Shown: piece by piece, positions 28,410 through 37,581 of the stretch
Position numbering within the stretch: the first letter of the stretch is position 1
Layout of the letters: every line of letters begins with the position of its first letter
NCBI GenBank assembly: GCA_021324655.1
Contig: JAJPIP010000052.1
Span: forward strand, 1-64,000
Direction: 5' to 3'
DNA: 64,000 bases
From: Pseudomonadota bacterium
GTDB lineage: Bacteria > Chloroflexota > UBA5177
Notes under the pieces: model-generated
Told to the model about the DNA's origin: nothing
Database searches by the model: none
Seen by the model: the letters and a program-made list of their open reading frames with translations, nothing else
Translations under genes and position numbers: made by a program

Positions 28410-29747
28410 TCAGTGCGTGCTGGCGATCTCCTGCTGGGTCATCTTCTGCAAGTTCTGCAGCGCCGACCTGGCGCTGCTCTTGCCGAGGATGGCTGCTTCC
28501 TCCGCGTTTCCGAGATTCGTCGCAAACTGCGAACTAATCGCCGTCTGGGGGAGTTGGTGGGCATTCGGACCGTTCGCCTCGTTCTCGAAGACACGGAAAT
28601 TCGGGTCCTTGAATAGGCTGGTCTGCGGCACGTGCTTGAGCTGCGGGAGATTGACGACAAGCGTCGCGTACTCCGCGGCCAGCGCCGGGTTGGTTGTCTC
28701 CCACTTGATGAACTCAAACGCCTGCGCCGCGTGTGGCGAGCCCGTCGGGATGACCTGCGGGTTGGTGTCGATGTAGGACGTCCCATTGCGGCTCGTCATG
28801 CCCGCCGGCGCTGGGAAAGGAGCGGCCCCGATCTGGAATCTCTTGACGTTCTCTTTGACGAACGCGATGTTCCACTCGCCGTCCAGCATCATGGCCACCT
28901 TCCCCGACTCGAAACCATCGGCTGCTGTCAGGTACTGGCCGAATCCCGCCACGAAGCGCTTCACACTGCTGCGCCCGTACTTCTGGTAGAAGCTCTGCTC
29001 CCACTGCAGTGCCCGGATGTTGGCCGATAAGGCTGCCGTACTGGTTCGACCGTTGTTCTTGAACCAGTCACCACCAAAGAGCCAGGCAAACACTTCGAGA
29101 TTGCTGGCCGGGTAGTCGGGCACAAAGCCGAGGCGCACGATGCGGCCGTGCTTGATCACGGTCAGCCTGGCGGCGTCCGTGTCGAGCTCCTGCAGCGTGC
29201 GAGGCGGGTGCGTGATGTGGGCGGCCCGGAAGAGTTTCTTGTTGTAGACGAGGCCGACATTGAAGTTCATGAACGGCACACCGTAGTAGTGCCCGTTGTA
29301 CTGCACCGCATGCCACCCGGCCGGCACAAAAGCGCCCATGTTGATGTGCGACGAGTGGATGTAAGTGTCCAGCGGCTGCAGCAAGCCGTCATGTGCCCAC
29401 TGGCCGAGCGTGCCGGTTGTCCCCAGGTCCATCAAGTCCGGTGGCTTCCCCCCGGAGATCGCCGAGACGATCTTCGTGTTGTCGGTGACCGCGACCTCAC
29501 TCACGTGGATGCCGGGATGCGACTTGTTGAAGAGACCGATGTACTTGTCCAGCGTCTTCTTCTCGTGTCCACCGCCCCACTGTTGCCACATCACCAGGTT
29601 GACGGTCGCCCCCTTGGCGTGGGTCACGTTGCCCAGGCCGGGCTGAATTGACAGCACCATCAACGCGATGGCGGCGCCCGCACCCAGGCGGCGCGTCCAT
29701 CGAGCCGTGGTCCAACGGCGCATCAGTCGGTCACGAAGCTGCCCCAT
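28410..29747 (-). CDS. ABC transporter extracellular solute-binding protein
   Basis: Signal peptide, VNLVMWQQWGGGHEKKTLDKYIGLFNKSHPGIHV; start MGQLRDR at 29747 with GGAG site. Confidence 0.9.
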   Translation of the reverse strand: MGQLRDRLMRRWTTARWTRRLGAGAAIALMVLSIQPGLGNVTHAKGATVNLVMWQQWGGGHEKKTLDKYIGLFNKSHPGIHVSEVAVTDNTKIVSAISGGKPPDLMDLGTTGTLGQWAHDGLLQPLDTYIHSSHINMGAFVPAGWHAVQYNGHYYGVPFMNFNVGLVYNKKLFRAAHITHPPRTLQELDTDAARLTVIKHGRIVRLGFVPDYPASNLEVFAWLFGGDWFKNNGRTSTAALSANIRALQWEQSFYQKYGRSSVKRFVAGFGQYLTAADGFESGKVAMMLDGEWNIAFVKENVKRFQIGAAPFPAPAGMTSRNGTSYIDTNPQVIPTGSPHAAQAFEFIKWETTNPALAAEYATLVVNLPQLKHVPQTSLFKDPNFRVFENEANGPNAHQLPQTAISSQFATNLGNAEEAAILGKSSARSALQNLQKMTQQEIASTH

Positions 29748-29815
29748 CTCCAACTCCTCCTCGCTGGATGGATCCACCCATACCATGGTCGCTCAGGCAT
29801 CTAGAAGGGCTCGCC

Positions 29816-29851
29816 GCTCGTCTGTTGAACATTGTCACATAATAGACGAGC
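29816..29851. promoter_or_regulatory. Candidate RpiR operator (inverted repeat in divergent intergenic region)
   Basis: GCTCGTCT (29816-29823) and perfect inverse AGACGAGC (29844-29851), 20-bp spacer, between divergent SBP and rpiR-type gene. Confidence 0.45.
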
Positions 29852-29893
29852 CAAAGCGACCAAACTTCAATCGCACGGCGAGGGGGTGGCGGC

Positions 29894-30775
29894 ATGCTGG
29901 AGCGAGCGCCGGCCCAGGGGATCCGCGACGGGGCGGGTAAGGTCTTGCTGCGGCTGCAGAGCGCTCTCCCCGGGCTCAGCCCTGCCGAACAGCGCCTGGC
30001 CGCCTACATCCTCGACCACCCCGACGAGATTCTGTACATGTCGGTGCACCAGCTCTCGGAGCTCAGCGGCGTCAGCGCCGGGACCGTCGTGCGTTTCTGC
30101 CAGGAGTTCGGGTATGCCGGCTTTGCCGAGTTCAAGCTGATGCTGGCGGCGGATGCCGTGGCGCCCGTTCGCACCGTCATGGGAGACATCGCGCCGCAGG
30201 ACGACATCCGGACCATCGCCGAGAAGATCATGACGGCGAATGTGCTGGCGCTGGAAGACACGATGCGGCTATTTGATGCCGATGCCATGGCACGCGCCGT
30301 CCGCGCGGTCGCGGCCGCTCCCCGGCTGGAAGTGTTCGCCGTCGGCGCCTCGACCGTCGTGGCCATGGATGCCAAGTACAAATTCACGCGCATCGGCAAG
30401 CAGGTCGACGCGGTGGCCGATCCGCATCAGCAGGCCATGACGGCGAGCCTGATGCAGCCGGGCGACGTGGCGATTGCCGTGACGTATTCCGGAGACACGA
30501 AGGACATTGTGGAGAGCGTGGCCCGTGCCAAACAGGCGGGCGCGGCCGTCATCACCATCACGGCTCATTCCCGGTCGCAGGTGGCCAGCCTCAGCGATCT
30601 CATCTTGCTGACCGGTCCGATGGAAACGCCTCTCGCCAGCGGCGCGATCCGATCGACGATCGCCCAGCTGCATGTCCTCGACGTGCTGGTTGCCGGGGTG
30701 TTTCTCCACGATCCCGAGAAGGCGTTGCGGGCGGTCGAGCGCACCGCGGAGGCCGTCGCCGGGAAGCTGCTGTAG
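29894..30775 (+). CDS. MurR/RpiR family transcriptional regulator
   Basis: LSPAEQRLAAYILDHPDEILYMSVHQLSELSGVSAGTVVRFCQEFGYAGFAEFKLML HTH, followed by SIS domain (VTYSGDTKDIVESVARAKQAGAAVITIT). Confidence 0.95.
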   Translation: MLERAPAQGIRDGAGKVLLRLQSALPGLSPAEQRLAAYILDHPDEILYMSVHQLSELSGVSAGTVVRFCQEFGYAGFAEFKLMLAADAVAPVRTVMGDIAPQDDIRTIAEKIMTANVLALEDTMRLFDADAMARAVRAVAAAPRLEVFAVGASTVVAMDAKYKFTRIGKQVDAVADPHQQAMTASLMQPGDVAIAVTYSGDTKDIVESVARAKQAGAAVITITAHSRSQVASLSDLILLTGPMETPLASGAIRSTIAQLHVLDVLVAGVFLHDPEKALRAVERTAEAVAGKLL

Positions 30776-30839
30776 ACCGGAGTCGCGTCTGCCTCCTCAC
30801 TCGAGGCTGCCTGTTACGCCGCGTGAAAGGGCCAAACTC

Positions 30840-31370
30840 GGGTCAAAAGGGTGCAAGAGCCACCTGACCGGGGCAAGTCCGGACTGCGCCGTCGGCAACC
30901 CTGGCGACATGGTCCAGATAGACACCCTCGATGTGGCCGTCGCGCCCGGTGCGCGTTTCCCCCAGTTCACCCTCGTCAGTACCCCTCCTGTTAGGGCGCT
31001 GCCGAGGTACGGCGGGGCAAGGCGTCAGCGCCCGCCACCGAGAGCTTGCAGCGGAGGGAGGCGAGGTTCCCCCTCCGGTCTCAAGTCCATCCAGGCCGAC
31101 GGCGGCTCTGAGTTCAAGGCCAGCTTCGGCGCCTACTATCAGGAGCGCGGCGCCGCCCCCGTCGTACTCCCGCTCCACTCGCCCAGATTGAATGGCACGG
31201 CCGACCAGCGGCAACCGCCTTACCACAAGGAGATCTACGCGTGCGTCGATCCCGAACCCAAGGTCGAACCGGTCCAGACGGCCCTCCACCATTACGAGCC
31301 CGCCTACAGCGTTGTCCCTCCCACCACTCCCTGGACGACCGCGCCACGAAGTTCTGGTCCAACAGGAGAC
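30840..31370 (+). pseudogene. Degenerate IS481-like transposase (DDE integrase core) remnant
   Basis: GDMVQIDTLDVAVAPGARFPQFTLVS, then after a lost middle SIQADGGSEFKASFGAYYQERGAAPVVLPLHSPRLNGTADQRQPPYHKEIYACVDPEPKVEPVQTALHHYEPAYSVVPPTTPW. Confidence 0.75.
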
Positions 31371-31741
31371 CGCCGCATGAGAGGTGTAAAGCACTGCGGA
31401 ACTCATATGGGATCTTGTCGCGTGTCGCGGACCGGTATATACTTATGGCCACCCAGGCGCCGCGAGACGAGCGAGAAAGCGCGAACAACGATAGAGCCGA
31501 CCAACTCCCGGCCGGCTCCTCTAATCTCGAGCAGTTTTCGAACATTCATGTGTATGGCTGCGCGTCCACCTCATGCGCTTCCAGGTAGGGCGGTCGTTGG
31601 CACACATTCGGCAACCATCCGTCGACGAATGCGAGTTGGGGAGGAGATGCCTACAGTTCGTCGACCGTTTACGAGACCTATGACACCGCCTGTCGGTACT
31701 GACGCAACCGCTCGCGTATCGCTACACGAAGGAGACTAGCC

Positions 31742-32257
31742 GTGTCACCGCAGAACAATGGTGTCGCCCGCCGCTTCATTGCCGCCTTCGCCGCGTTGCT
31801 TCTCGTGGCCGTTGGTGGCGTCGCCCTCCGCGTCTACACGACTGCCGCCTCCCCGTCTGTTCCTCAACTCACGGGGGCTCCCGGCGAGCCTCCGCTCGCC
31901 GCATCTGCCATCGTCACCATAGAGAAACTCGGACTGGGGTTGAGCCATGCGAGCTCCCCAACTGTCTCGGCTGCGAGCGCGATTCGGGCGGCGCTTGGGT
32001 CCTGGCCGCTCCACGGCGCCCCTGGTTCTGTCCGGGGCATCGCCCTGGCGACCGTCTCTGACCCTGCGGATCGGTCGTACATGAGCATGACGGGCCATAC
32101 ATATTGGGTGATCTCCCTGATGCCGGGAGATGGGATGACCCCGAGCGACAACGGCCGGCAGCTTCGCGTCGGCTTCATCTATGAATTCATTGATGCGACG
32201 TCCGGCAGGTTGATAGATACGCGGATTGGTGGCGACGAAGTGCCAGCGACTAGATAG
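31742..32257 (+). CDS. Hypothetical secreted/membrane-anchored protein
   Basis: GTG start preceded by GAAGGAGA; N-terminal TM RRFIAAFAALLLVAVGGVALRV; folded-looking C-terminal region. Confidence 0.55.
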   Translation: MSPQNNGVARRFIAAFAALLLVAVGGVALRVYTTAASPSVPQLTGAPGEPPLAASAIVTIEKLGLGLSHASSPTVSAASAIRAALGSWPLHGAPGSVRGIALATVSDPADRSYMSMTGHTYWVISLMPGDGMTPSDNGRQLRVGFIYEFIDATSGRLIDTRIGGDEVPATR

Positions 32258-32601
32258 TAGATGCGCAGGCGGCAGTAGGCGAGGGGGACGACCAGTGCTG
32301 TCGGATCGCCTGACCGATGCACCGCGATAAGCGACCTCGGCCCGCATCTTCGCCGAGAGAGTCTGGCGGATGCTGGCCGCGGCATGCACAGCGTCTGAGC
32401 AGTCAGGGGTCGGCATCATCGATCAAATCTTGCCCCAGCACGGCGTACGTCCAGCGAAAGGGGGAGACCTCAAGCCCGATCCCATCCGGTATTGACTGAC
32501 ACTGCCACAGCCGGTGCAGACCCGGTTCTCCGGCACTCTCCTTGAGGTGGGTGGGGGGATGAGGAAGATAATCGTTGCGTCTCTCCTTCGGGGATCCCCT
32601 C

Positions 32602-33262
32602 ATGCCCAGTATCCTCTCCGATCCCGCCCATCTCCATCTCGACCACATCCGCCTCAATGCCGACGTCATCACGTCGGTTGTCGCCCGCAAGCAAGATCAT
32701 GCACCCCGTCCACTGTGCGGCCGTGGCGCCGTGCGTGTGCACAGCGATTACGTGCCCATGCTTGCCCGCCTTCCCCGGAACGGAGTGGCGGGCCGTCTGC
32801 ATCTCACAGTTCGCCGGTTTCTCTGTAAGATTGAGGGCTGTCCCCGCCGGATCTTCGCTGCGCGATTCCGGGCACTCGCTGCACCGCATGCTCGGCGCGC
32901 CAACCCACTGGTGGATATGTCGAGCTGGTTGGCTTTGCCCCCCGTGGCGAGGCGGGTGCCCGGCTCCCCGCGGCACTGACATTGGGAGCGAATCCAGATT
33001 GGTACAGAACTTCCGCCGGCTGGTGAGTGAATTCGATGACGGTGCACTGGAGCAGTGGTTGAAGGGTATGGAAGCCGGCGATGTCCGCGAGCTGGCGGCC
33101 TACGCTGCAGGAATTCGCAGGGATGGAGCCGCAATCGACGCGATGTTATGGATGAAGTGGAACAACGGCCAGTTGGAGGGGCAGGTTAACCGAATTAAGA
33201 GGCACATGTACGGACGCGCGAACGTCGAGCTGCTTCGCCAGCGCGTCCTCCACGCCACCTGA
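32602..33262 (+). pseudogene. Internally deleted, frameshifted ISL3-family transposase
   Basis: N-terminal part (frame of ORF 32575) LRLNADVITSVVARKQDHAPRPLCGRGAVRVHSDYVPMLARLPRNGVAGRLHLTVRRFLCKIEGCPRRIFAARFRALAAPHARR; C-terminal part in a different frame MKWNNGQLEGQVNRIKRHMYGRANVELLRQRVLHAT. Confidence 0.8.
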
Positions 33263-33360
33263 ACCACCGCTGCACAGACATCGTCAGTATTCCCTGGACC
33301 TGCCTCATCGAGAGTGCGGGAGAATCACTTTTCCCTCATCAAATGTCAGGAGACGAACGC

Positions 33361-34167
33361 ATGACATCAGAACGGCAGAGTCTGACCCGGGAAGACCTTG
33401 TCCATGATCTCCGCCGGCTCGGCGTCGAGCCGGGAATGACCGTGCTGGTCCACAGCTCGCTGAGCAGCCTGGGCTGGGTTGAGGGCGGAGCAGAGACGGT
33501 CATCGACGCGCTGCTGGAGGCGGTAGGCCCGGAGGGGACGGTGTTGGTGCCGACGCTGACCGGGACCGAAGAAGATGGACCGGAGCATCCGCCACGGTTC
33601 GATCCCGCGACCTCTCCCTGCTGGACCGGGACTATCCCCGAAACCTTCCGGCGGCGCGAGGCAGCGGAGCGCAGCATGCATCCCACGCATTCGGTCGCGG
33701 GCATTGGGAACGACACGCGGACGCTCATCGAGGGCCACGCCCACGTCGCGACACCGTGCGCCGCCGATAGTCCATACGGCCGTCTGGCCGACCGAGGCGG
33801 CCGGATCCTTCTTCTCGGCGTGACGCACGAGTCCAACACATGCCTGCACATGGTGGAGGAGCAGGCGCACGCACCGTATCACATGCAGCCGGAACCGTGT
33901 CCCTGCTACATCAAGCGCGAGGACGGGACGTGGGAAGAGGTGGTCACGGGGCTTCACCTCTGGCGCTGGGATCGAAACTTTCCCAAGATCGATCCGCTTC
34001 TCACGGCGGCGGGCGCGCAGAAGACCGGCAGGGTGGGCCAGGCGGAGTCCCGGTTGGTCGACGTCGGCGCCATGCGTGACCTCCTCCTGCCGATTCTGGG
34101 CGACGATCCGCTCTTTCTGCTCTCCGACGAGGCGCGCGCCGAGTACGGCAGCACCGCGCCGGTCTGA
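33361..34167 (+). CDS. AAC(3)-family N-acetyltransferase-like protein
   Basis: GMTVLVHSSLSSLGWVEGGAETVIDALLEAVGPEGTVLVPTLTG, HPTHSVAGIG, DSPYGRLADRGGRILLLGV; AGGAG before ATG 33361. Confidence 0.9.
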   Translation: MTSERQSLTREDLVHDLRRLGVEPGMTVLVHSSLSSLGWVEGGAETVIDALLEAVGPEGTVLVPTLTGTEEDGPEHPPRFDPATSPCWTGTIPETFRRREAAERSMHPTHSVAGIGNDTRTLIEGHAHVATPCAADSPYGRLADRGGRILLLGVTHESNTCLHMVEEQAHAPYHMQPEPCPCYIKREDGTWEEVVTGLHLWRWDRNFPKIDPLLTAAGAQKTGRVGQAESRLVDVGAMRDLLLPILGDDPLFLLSDEARAEYGSTAPV

Positions 34168-34173
34168 CGCGTT

Positions 34174-35730
34174 GTGCGCATCCTCCTGATTCCTCTCGAC
34201 GATCGTCCCGTGACGCGCGTGCTGCCGGCGATGGCCGCTGCCGTGGCCGGCATCGACGTCCTCACCCCGCCCCTCGCTCTCCTCGGGACGCTGAATCGGC
34301 CGGGTGACCCGGCCGCGCTCTCCGGCTGGATTGAGGACCAGACCGAGGGGCTGGACGGGACTGTCATCTCGATCGACATGCTCGCGCACGGTGGTCTGGT
34401 CAACTCGCGCCGCTCGCTCGATCCCCTGGACTCTGTGCTCTCGCATCTGGACGTCATCCGGCGCGTGCGTGCCAATCATCCCGGCATGCCGATCTACGGG
34501 TTCAACATCCTGCAGCGCATCTCGAACGCCGACAACAACCAGGAGGAGAAACTCTACTGGGACCGCTATGGCCGGGCCATGTTCCGGCTCTCGCAGCTGA
34601 CCGACGCGGTGGACCGCTACCACCGTTCGGAGGATGAGCGTGAGCTGGGGGATGTCCGCGCCCGGATTCCGGCCGACCTGCTTGACGATTACCTGGCGAC
34701 TCGGCGCCGCAATCACGCGCTGAATCTTGCCATGATCGACTGGGCCGCCGCGGGTGTCTTCGACTACCTCGCCATCACCCAGGATGATGCCAACCCGCTC
34801 GGCTTCCCCGCCATGGAGCAGCGTGCCCTGTCCTTACGCATCGCCGAGCTCGGCGCCTACGACCGCGTTGCCGTCTATCCGGGAGCAGACGAAGTGGCCA
34901 CGAGCCTCATTGCCCGCCTTGCCTGTTCCCTCGCGGGCCTTCGTCCACGCGTCTGGCCGCGCTATTCCTCGGTGCGAGGCCCGTTTATCACGGCCAATTA
35001 CGAGGACCGGCCGCTCGGCGAAACGGTGAAAGGGCAGATCCTGGCGGCCGGGGGACTGGTGGCGGACGGGGCCGGCGACGCCGACCTTGTGCTGATGGCC
35101 AACACGCCGGCCGAGGCACAGGCGGAGGCCTTCGAGGGCATCGACTACGCCTCCGTGCAGACCACGGGGCGCAACCTCGACGAATTTGTCTCTGCCATCC
35201 GCGATTACCAGGATCGCGATGTTCCGGTTGCCGTCGTGGATGTCGCGTACAGCAACGGCGCCGACCCCACGCTGCTCCCGCCGTTGTTGCAGACGACACG
35301 GGCGCTCGATTTTCTCGCATTTGCCGGATGGAACACCGCGGGCAACACGATCGGCTCGGCGCTCGGACAGGCCTATCTGCGGTTGCTGGCGCAGCGGCGG
35401 GGAGTGTCTCCACGGGAGCAGGCGGCCCACATCGCTTTGCTCCTGACGCGGTACCTGGATGACTGGGCCTATCAGTCCGTCGTACGCAGCCGCGCCGGCA
35501 TCCGGGAGCTTGAACAGACGTTCGGTGTGTCGTACGGTGACCTGGGCAGCGAGGCGACGGCGGTGTCGGCGGCGGTGCGGGACAGGCTGCTCGCCATTTA
35601 TCAGGATCGGCTTGAGCCGCTGACAAGACGGAGCGGCATCAACGAGGTAGAAATCGGACCCGTCCGGTTTCCATGGAACCGCCTCTTTGAGATCGATCTC
35701 CCCGTCCGGGTAGCGGCGCCTAACGCGTGA
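34174..35730 (+). CDS. DUF4127 family protein
   Basis: MRILLIPLDDRPVTRVLP, ISIDMLAHGGLVNSR, YGFNILQRISNADNNQEEKLYW, FAGWNTAGNTIGSALGQA. Confidence 0.9.
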   Translation: MRILLIPLDDRPVTRVLPAMAAAVAGIDVLTPPLALLGTLNRPGDPAALSGWIEDQTEGLDGTVISIDMLAHGGLVNSRRSLDPLDSVLSHLDVIRRVRANHPGMPIYGFNILQRISNADNNQEEKLYWDRYGRAMFRLSQLTDAVDRYHRSEDERELGDVRARIPADLLDDYLATRRRNHALNLAMIDWAAAGVFDYLAITQDDANPLGFPAMEQRALSLRIAELGAYDRVAVYPGADEVATSLIARLACSLAGLRPRVWPRYSSVRGPFITANYEDRPLGETVKGQILAAGGLVADGAGDADLVLMANTPAEAQAEAFEGIDYASVQTTGRNLDEFVSAIRDYQDRDVPVAVVDVAYSNGADPTLLPPLLQTTRALDFLAFAGWNTAGNTIGSALGQAYLRLLAQRRGVSPREQAAHIALLLTRYLDDWAYQSVVRSRAGIRELEQTFGVSYGDLGSEATAVSAAVRDRLLAIYQDRLEPLTRRSGINEVEIGPVRFPWNRLFEIDLPVRVAAPNA

Positions 35731-36709
35731 GAGTGCTTCGCACGGCCTCCAGCCAGTCCGGACCGACGGTCCCGCCTGACAACTTTTTCGCTTCGATGAG
35801 GGAGCCGATGACCGGCGGAAAGGTAGGTTTGCGGATGTCCGCGGCCGGCCAAGTGGCGCGAAGGTCCGCGGCGAACGGCGTCAAGATCGGATCGCCCGCC
35901 GCGAAGACACCCCCGGTCGCGTAGACCGGGATCGTCTCCCCTCCATCCGCGATCTGCCGCGCCACCGCCAGGACCAGCCGCGCCAGCTCATGGGCGGCCG
36001 CGTCCAGGATGGACTGCGCGGCGCGGTCTCCGTCGGCCGCCGCCGTCACCACTTTCGGTGCCAGGCGAGATATTTGATCCCGGGAAAAGTTCGCATGGTA
36101 GACGACGCGCTTGATCTCCGGCATCGCGGCCAGTGATAGCTCCTCGCGAATCATGCGCTCCAGGATCGTGGGCTCACCGCGCCCATCCGAAGCCCAGATC
36201 GCGGCCTTGACGGCGCGCCGTCCAATATCGAACGCACTGCCCTCATCATCGAGGAGGTAGCCGTAGCCGCCGGCAATGCCCTCTTTCGACCGGTCCCGGC
36301 TGACGCCATATGCGATCGAGCCGCCGCCGGCGATCACGGCGATTCCCCATGATCCCGCCGACGCCCCGGCCAGATTCATGACGTAATCGGGGAAGACAGC
36401 AATGGCGCCTGATGGCGCTACCTCACGGACGATGTCCTCGACGAGGCGAATCTCGGGACTACCGCGATGAACGCCGGTGACCCCAAGCGCGGTGGCAGCC
36501 ACAACAGCGGGCGCCACTCCCGCATGGTCGCAGGCCGATCGGATCGCATCCTGGATGGCGGCGCGATTACGCTCGAATCCGCCCCGCACATTGAAGTGGT
36601 CCGCCGGCCCTCCCTGTCCCCGGCTCACGATCCGGCCGTCGTCGCACGCGAGCACGGCCTTGGTCGACGTCTGTCCGACGTCGATCGCGAGAAGCAGATC
36701 TGCCTTCAT
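35720..36709 (-). CDS. BadF/BadG-type ATPase / N-acetylglucosamine kinase-like protein
   Basis: MKADLLLAIDVGQTSTKAVLACDDGRIVSRG, VIAGGGSIAYGVSRD, YLLDDEGSAFDIGRRAVKA; start ATG 36709. Confidence 0.9.
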   Translation of the reverse strand: MKADLLLAIDVGQTSTKAVLACDDGRIVSRGQGGPADHFNVRGGFERNRAAIQDAIRSACDHAGVAPAVVAATALGVTGVHRGSPEIRLVEDIVREVAPSGAIAVFPDYVMNLAGASAGSWGIAVIAGGGSIAYGVSRDRSKEGIAGGYGYLLDDEGSAFDIGRRAVKAAIWASDGRGEPTILERMIREELSLAAMPEIKRVVYHANFSRDQISRLAPKVVTAAADGDRAAQSILDAAAHELARLVLAVARQIADGGETIPVYATGGVFAAGDPILTPFAADLRATWPAADIRKPTFPPVIGSLIEAKKLSGGTVGPDWLEAVRSTLTR

Positions 36710-37458
36710 GCCTCCGCGCGTCCCGGCCCGACGCCACGGACGAACGCCCGAGTGACGGCGACGATATCGGTGATGGCGGTGCCCACCACGACGAACGCCG
36801 CCCCGGCCTCGAAGGCCTGCCGGACCTGTCCCGGCGTTGCGATGCGACCTTCCGCGAAGACAGGGATATCCAGTCGTGAAGCCAGGCGTTCGACGAGGAC
36901 GAGATCCGGCTCGGCTTGCCGGCGGCTGTACGGTGTGTAGCCGCTGAGGGTCGTTCCCACCGCATCGGCACCGCAGTCGGCCGCATGCAGCCCTTCGTCC
37001 TCCGTCGAGATATCGGCCAGGGCGCAGGCGCTCTCGGCATGGACGGTGTCGATGACCTGGCGCAGGGTGGCCCCGCCGGCGCGCGCCCTCCCGGTTCCGT
37101 CCAGCGCGACCAACCGACTGCCGGCGGCGATCACTGCCCGGACTGTTTCCGGCGACGGGGTGATGAAGAGACTCCCATCCGGCATCGTGACTTTCAGGAT
37201 CCCGATGATGGGGACATCGACCGCCCGGCGAACGGCGGCGATGTCGTCGGGACCGTTGGCGCGGATTCCCGCGGCGCCGCCCATGACCGCGGCCCGGGCC
37301 ATCGCCGCCATGAAAGTGGGGCCGCGCAGCGGATTTCCCCCCCGCGCCTGGCATGACACGACGAGCCCACCGCGCAGTGACGCCAGGTCGGCTCGTGCGC
37401 CACGTGCGCCGGCCGGCTCGCGCGCTGCCTCGGTGGTCCGATCCTCGGTGTCCACCAC
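36706..37458 (-). CDS. nanE: N-acetylmannosamine-6-phosphate 2-epimerase-like (NanE family)
   Basis: GGLVVSCQARGGNPLRGPTFMAAMARAAVMGGAAGIRANGPDDIAAVR, PIIGILKV, VGTTLSGYTPYS, VFAEGRIATPGQVRQAFEAGAAFVVVGTAITD; start inferred near GTG 37458. Confidence 0.85.
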   Translation of the reverse strand: MVDTEDRTTEAAREPAGARGARADLASLRGGLVVSCQARGGNPLRGPTFMAAMARAAVMGGAAGIRANGPDDIAAVRRAVDVPIIGILKVTMPDGSLFITPSPETVRAVIAAGSRLVALDGTGRARAGGATLRQVIDTVHAESACALADISTEDEGLHAADCGADAVGTTLSGYTPYSRRQAEPDLVLVERLASRLDIPVFAEGRIATPGQVRQAFEAGAAFVVVGTAITDIVAVTRAFVRGVGPGRAEA

Positions 37459-37581
37459 TCCCCCTCCGCGGCACCATCGGTGCCTGGCTCCTGATTGGAA
37501 TGTTACTCGACGGGCCGCATGCCGTATGGAATAATGTTCTCCCGGCGGGTCGGGCAGCGTGGCCGGGAGGGAGAGGCGCGG

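Noticed and set aside
33361-34167. AAC(3)-like gene as an antibiotic resistance determinant
   Set aside because: Family resemblance alone does not show aminoglycoside acetylation; context is catabolic and no linked resistance genes are present.
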